A stretch of 64,000 nt of DNA from Bacillota bacterium. GTDB lineage: Bacteria > Bacillota > Clostridia > Oscillospirales > Ruminococcaceae. The notes under the pieces were generated by a model. It saw only the letters and a program-made list of their open reading frames with translations, searched no databases and was not told the origin of the DNA. Position 1 is the stretch's first letter. The number at the start of each line of letters is the position of its first letter. Positions 61,141 to 64,000 of the stretch are shown piece after piece. The position numbers and the translations under genes are program-made. The DNA is taken from contig JAEYNX010000003.1 in the NCBI GenBank assembly GCA_023412215.1, forward strand, positions 354,086 through 418,085, in the 5' to 3' direction.

Positions 61141-62241
61141 TCAAGCTAACAGCTGCAAAATCTGGTCGGAGAGCTTGGAAAACACCTGAGCTTGCTGCGC
61201 AACCTCTAAAAACAGCTCCGGCTTCCCACCAGCAAGCGTTTTAAAGAACAGTAACTGAAACTCCTCGGGCAGATCGTTTAACAGTTGGTCAAGATTTCTG
61301 CACTGCAGATCGCTTCCGTTCAGTAAAGCGACAGCCTTCTTCAGCACAAGACCGAGAAGGTCCAGCCTGCCGCCCTGAACAAGCTTTAAAATCTGCGGGC
61401 GCACCGCTCGATAATCGGCGAGCAGCAGGTCAGCGGAAGGGATGGTATACTCGCGGTCTTTCAGGTAGCCAAAGAAAGACGCGGCGGTTTCCGGCCCAAG
61501 AATACCCGAAATCAGCTCCTGAATAAGCTTTTCGGGCAGCGAGCAGTTATTCAGTAGCTGTTGAATCCGCGACCAGCCGCGCGGCGTCGGGGATTTTGCG
61601 GTGGCGGTGCTGTCGGCCGCCTTTTTAACACGCAGCAGCATATCGGGGCAGGCGGTAAGGTAGGCGAGCACATCGTCACAGGGATCGTTTTGCAGGGAAT
61701 AGGTTATGTAGTCCTCGAGGTTTGCCGTAATTTCAATCGAAACAAACCGGTCGAGCATGGCATCATCGAGCGAATTAACGGCGTAATTGAGTGTGTCGGG
61801 GTTCATGGTCACACCGATTTTCCAACCCGCTGCAAGGCTGTGACCGTTAATCTTGCGCTCGAGCAGCAACGGGTAGAGCACCGAAACGGTGTCGGTGGGT
61901 ACACGGTTGATCTCCTCCAGCACCAGCAGGCCCTTTTCGGGGAAAAGCCCCTCCTTTACAGCATTACAGGTGGGCAGAAACTGCGGCGCGAGATAGCGTG
62001 TGATGCCTTTGTCACGGTCTTTATCCGGCAGGCCCATAAAATCCGGGCCCTCCATCGCCGCGGCATAAAGCCCCATATAGCCGATATCGAGTTCCTGCGC
62101 ACATTGCTTAAAAGCGGAGGTTTTGCCAACACCGCGCTCGCTGATCAGTGCCGTTACGCAATCGGTGTTTTTATAGAGCTCGATAATGCATTGTTTTGCT
62201 TCGCTGATTCTCATAAGGTCTTCATACCCTTTCTGTCTCAT
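61141..62241 (-). CDS. MoxR-like AAA+ ATPase
   Basis: 366 residues. Walker A SERGVGKTSA (34-43), Walker B GLLVLEEINR (near 120), sensor 1 TMNPD and the arginine in LDRFVSIEI. MoxR ATPases act as chaperones or activators that insert metals or assemble proteins, and are encoded with VWA partners. An internal ATG at 62214 (MRISEAK) with AAAGGG 12 bases away is an alternative start; the upstream AGG site for 62241 is weak. It is first of the three-gene operon. Confidence 0.87.
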   Translation of the reverse strand: MRQKGYEDLMRISEAKQCIIELYKNTDCVTALISERGVGKTSAFKQCAQELDIGYMGLYAAAMEGPDFMGLPDKDRDKGITRYLAPQFLPTCNAVKEGLFPEKGLLVLEEINRVPTDTVSVLYPLLLERKINGHSLAAGWKIGVTMNPDTLNYAVNSLDDAMLDRFVSIEITANLEDYITYSLQNDPCDDVLAYLTACPDMLLRVKKAADSTATAKSPTPRGWSRIQQLLNNCSLPEKLIQELISGILGPETAASFFGYLKDREYTIPSADLLLADYRAVRPQILKLVQGGRLDLLGLVLKKAVALLNGSDLQCRNLDQLLNDLPEEFQLLFFKTLAGGKPELFLEVAQQAQVFSKLSDQILQLLA

Positions 62242-62578
62242 CCTGTTGCTGTTAAATTTCGTCTGTTACTGCTATAATACTGCTATAGATTAGTTCCACT
62301 ACATTAAATATCTTGTTTTGACAATAACCTATTAAATGTATTATATGCGCTCGTAATTTCCATGTCAATTTGCGCCTTTAATATGCCCACCGTTTAACTT
62401 TGGGAAGAAATGAACGACAAAAAATTCTGTTGTTTGAGATTACATCACTTTTGCCCTTATCAAGTCATGATATGAGTTATTCTTAGGAACTGCTTGTGGA
62501 ATTCTAAGTTTATTTTGCGAAAAAGAGTTGACTTTTTTTTAGTAAGCACGTATAATGTATTTCGTCGCCTGTCAGTAA
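62242..62578. other. Intergenic region, MoxR operon to tRNA-Gln
   Basis: 337 bases, AT-rich, no gene. It must carry the minus-strand MoxR operon promoter (not confidently placed) and ends with the tRNA promoter. A direct repeat CTGCTATA occurs near 62275-62290. Confidence 0.6.
62528..62556 (+). promoter_or_regulatory. Promoter of tRNA-Gln
   Basis: TTGACT (62528-62533), 17-base spacer, TATAAT (62551-62556). The tRNA starts 23 bases after the -10 box. Confidence 0.85.
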
Positions 62579-62652
62579 TGCGGAATTGTGTAAAGGTAGC
62601 ACGACAGACTCTGACTCTGTTTGTCTGGGTTCGAATCCTAGTTCCGCAACCA
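62579..62652 (+). tRNA. tRNA-Gln (CTG anticodon)
   Basis: 74 bases, complete cloverleaf: acceptor TGCGGAA/TTCCGCA, D stem GTGT/GCAC, anticodon stem ACAGA/TCTGT with loop CTCTGAC (anticodon CTG, reads CAG), T arm CTGGG-TTCGAAT-CCTAG, and an encoded CCA end. The U1-A72 first pair is usual for bacterial tRNA-Gln. Confidence 0.97.
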
Positions 62653-62669
62653 GTAATTTAGATATTATA

Positions 62670-62704
62670 AGCAAAAGAGCTTACTTTTCGTAAGCTCTTT
62701 TGCT
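62670..62704 (+). terminator. Terminator of tRNA-Gln
   Basis: Perfect 15-bp stem AGCAAAAGAGCTTAC (62670-62684) / complement (62690-62704), followed by TGTTTC. Confidence 0.9.
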
Positions 62705-62819
62705 TGTTTCATAATATGCCTTAGAAGGATTCTATAGTTACCCGATAAGAGTTGATCTGTAGGATAGCCTAAGCTTGATTAAGAAAAACGACTTAATGCA
62801 TCCTCGTTTTCGAACATTT

Positions 62820-63707
62820 TTATACACGAGCACGGTACTCGGGCACTCCCTTTGCCCCAATAGGCTGCATATAAAGCAACCCGCCAAGATAGCGCCCTTG
62901 GCTATCCACAGGGTTTGTAATCGACGTACACCCCTTGGCTGCAGAGGTAATAAACAGGGTATCCATCTCCTTACCGCCGATACATACGCTGGACGTTTGC
63001 ATCGCCGGTGTGTGGTAGGTACCGATCACCTTACCGGCGGAGGACAGATGGAGCACGCACGCACCGCCCCAGCACGCCACCCACAGGTTGCCGTCTGCGT
63101 CAACGGTCATGCCGTCCGGTACCCCCAAGCGCTGGTCAAGCGTAAAGAAGGGGCGCGGGTGTGAGATGTTACTCTCCTCGCTGTCGTAATCATAGGCCGT
63201 GATGGTGTAGGTAGGCGAATCGGTGTGATAAAAGGTTTTGGCGTCGGGTGAAAAGCCCATGCCGTTTGTAATACGCAGCCCGTCGAGTAGAACCTTTGGG
63301 CTTTTTCCCTTGAAAAAAGAGTAAAGTCTGCCATCAACATTCTCGTTGGTATTGGTACCCGCGATCATGCACCCTGCGGGGTCGACGATCGCATCATTAA
63401 AGCGTTCCCCAGCCCGCATCTCTACAGAAAACAGCAGGCGATCCTCATTTAAGGCATAGCGGTTCTCCCGCCTGTTTGCGATAAGCACGCCTTTCTCGGT
63501 AAAAACCACAAGATCGTCGTTCTCTGTGAACAGAAAAGCGCCGGTAGTATTTTCGCAGTGAAATACGGTATTTATTGCGCCGTCAACAGGATTATAGGTG
63601 AAAATGGTTCCGTTTAAGATGTCAGTCCAATATAAAAGCTGCTGCTGCGGGTTCCAAAGCGGGCCTTCGCCCAACAAGCAGTTATGGCTGCCAATGGTAG
63701 TAAGCAT
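62820..63707 (-). CDS. SMP-30/gluconolactonase family protein
   Basis: 295 residues, six-bladed beta propeller. The metal ligands appear as Glu in GEGPLW (near 14), Asn/Asp in RFNDAIVDP (near 104), Asn in ITNGMGFSPD and Asp in VPDGMTVDADGNLW. Family members hydrolyse sugar lactones such as gluconolactone. No neighbouring sugar gene is visible here. GAGG before the ATG. It has its own promoter at 63737-63765. Confidence 0.88.
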   Translation of the reverse strand: MLTTIGSHNCLLGEGPLWNPQQQLLYWTDILNGTIFTYNPVDGAINTVFHCENTTGAFLFTENDDLVVFTEKGVLIANRRENRYALNEDRLLFSVEMRAGERFNDAIVDPAGCMIAGTNTNENVDGRLYSFFKGKSPKVLLDGLRITNGMGFSPDAKTFYHTDSPTYTITAYDYDSEESNISHPRPFFTLDQRLGVPDGMTVDADGNLWVACWGGACVLHLSSAGKVIGTYHTPAMQTSSVCIGGKEMDTLFITSAAKGCTSITNPVDSQGRYLGGLLYMQPIGAKGVPEYRARV

Positions 63708-63736
63708 AAAAACACCTCAACATTACAAGTACTTTC

Positions 63737-63765
63737 ATTGTAGGTTCGGCAACTGCGGTTGTCAA
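63737..63765 (-). promoter_or_regulatory. Promoter of the SMP-30 gene
   Basis: Minus strand: -35 TTGACA (63765-63760), 17-base spacer, -10 TACAAT (63742-63737). Confidence 0.8.
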
Positions 63766-63802
63766 TAGAAATGTGGACCCTTGAAGCAATCCTTAATACA
63801 TG

Positions 63803-63849
63803 ACAAAAGGCATCCGCGAAAACAATGCGTTTTCACGGATGCCTTTTGT
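63803..63849. terminator. Long hairpin near the right edge
   Basis: ACAAAAGGCATCCG (63803-63816) / complement (63836-63849), extended inward by GAAAAC/GTTTTC (63818-63823, 63829-63834): 20 bp with one mismatch. It lies behind the SMP-30 promoter and may terminate a minus-strand gene beyond the window. Confidence 0.7.
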
Positions 63850-63903
63850 TGGTGAGCGGATATTAAAAAAGGGAAAGAATAGCAAGAATAAAGTATAAAT
63901 TAG

Positions 63904-63948
63904 CGATTATCCAATTATTTATGTGATAATATTGGAAGGCGATAATCG
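63904..63948. promoter_or_regulatory. Imperfect inverted repeat at the right edge
   Basis: CGATTATC (63904-63911) and GATAATCG (63941-63948) with inner CCAAT/ATTGG. The rest of 63850-64000 is AT-rich with no gene; this may be an operator for a gene further right. Confidence 0.4.
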
Positions 63949-64000
63949 TAATGTGAAAATATTTGTAAAGTATGAAACAATATTATTATTATGTTTCTTT

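Overview
The window looks like a chromosomal segment of a low-to-moderate GC Gram-positive anaerobe, most likely a Clostridia member (Oscillospirales/Eubacteriales-like). Reasons: strong AGGAGG-type ribosome sites with many GTG/TTG starts, clean TTGACA-17-TATAAT promoters, YesMN-type two-component control of a sugar ABC transporter without its own ATPase, MarR-controlled heterodimeric ABC exporters, an ECF transporter, and a tRNA-Gln with encoded CCA. There is no phage, insertion sequence, rRNA or CRISPR array. The species assignment is inference.

Layout. 1-4.6 kb: the 3' part of a very long surface protein with seven tandem-95/cadherin-like repeats and a C-terminal membrane anchor, then a 50-residue basic ORF and an HMA-like protein whose metal-binding cysteines are replaced by asparagine. 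4.6-13.6 kb: two divergent copies of the same module (MarR regulator plus two ABC exporter half-transporters). 13.6-20.4 kb: a DUF1349 protein and a sugar ABC system (two permeases, lipoprotein) with its YesM/YesN two-component regulator. 20.8-25.4 kb: nitroreductase, a TetM-like ribosome-protection GTPase, and a GT-C-like membrane protein.

25.4-43.4 kb is the most coherent block: a polyamine region. On the minus strand are agmatine deiminase, N-carbamoylputrescine amidase, a D-aminoacylase-like amidohydrolase and a PotD-type lipoprotein. On the plus strand are an atypical P-II protein, PotABCD, an aldehyde dehydrogenase, a class III aminotransferase and an iron-type alcohol dehydrogenase. 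Then come a patatin, a PucR regulator and a GabT-type aminotransferase. Together they could take agmatine to putrescine, 4-aminobutanal, GABA, succinate semialdehyde and 4-hydroxybutyrate. The end of the route is inferred from family membership.

43.7-64 kb: XRE-TPR regulator with a CPBP protease; ferredoxin-type aldo/keto reductase; EamA exporter divergent from a MocR regulator; a MetI/PatB-like transsulfuration pair; an RpiR regulator; a four-gene ECF transporter operon carrying a PHP phosphoesterase; threonine aldolase with a DsbA-like protein; a MoxR ATPase / VWA-metallopeptidase / unknown operon; tRNA-Gln(CTG); and an SMP-30 family lactonase.

The main non-coding observation is a ~71-bp palindromic element present in two copies that differ at 9 of 71 positions (16431-16501 and, inverted, 29999-30069), with a diverged third copy at about 36552-36650. 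Most operons end in textbook hairpins, several of them shared by convergent genes.
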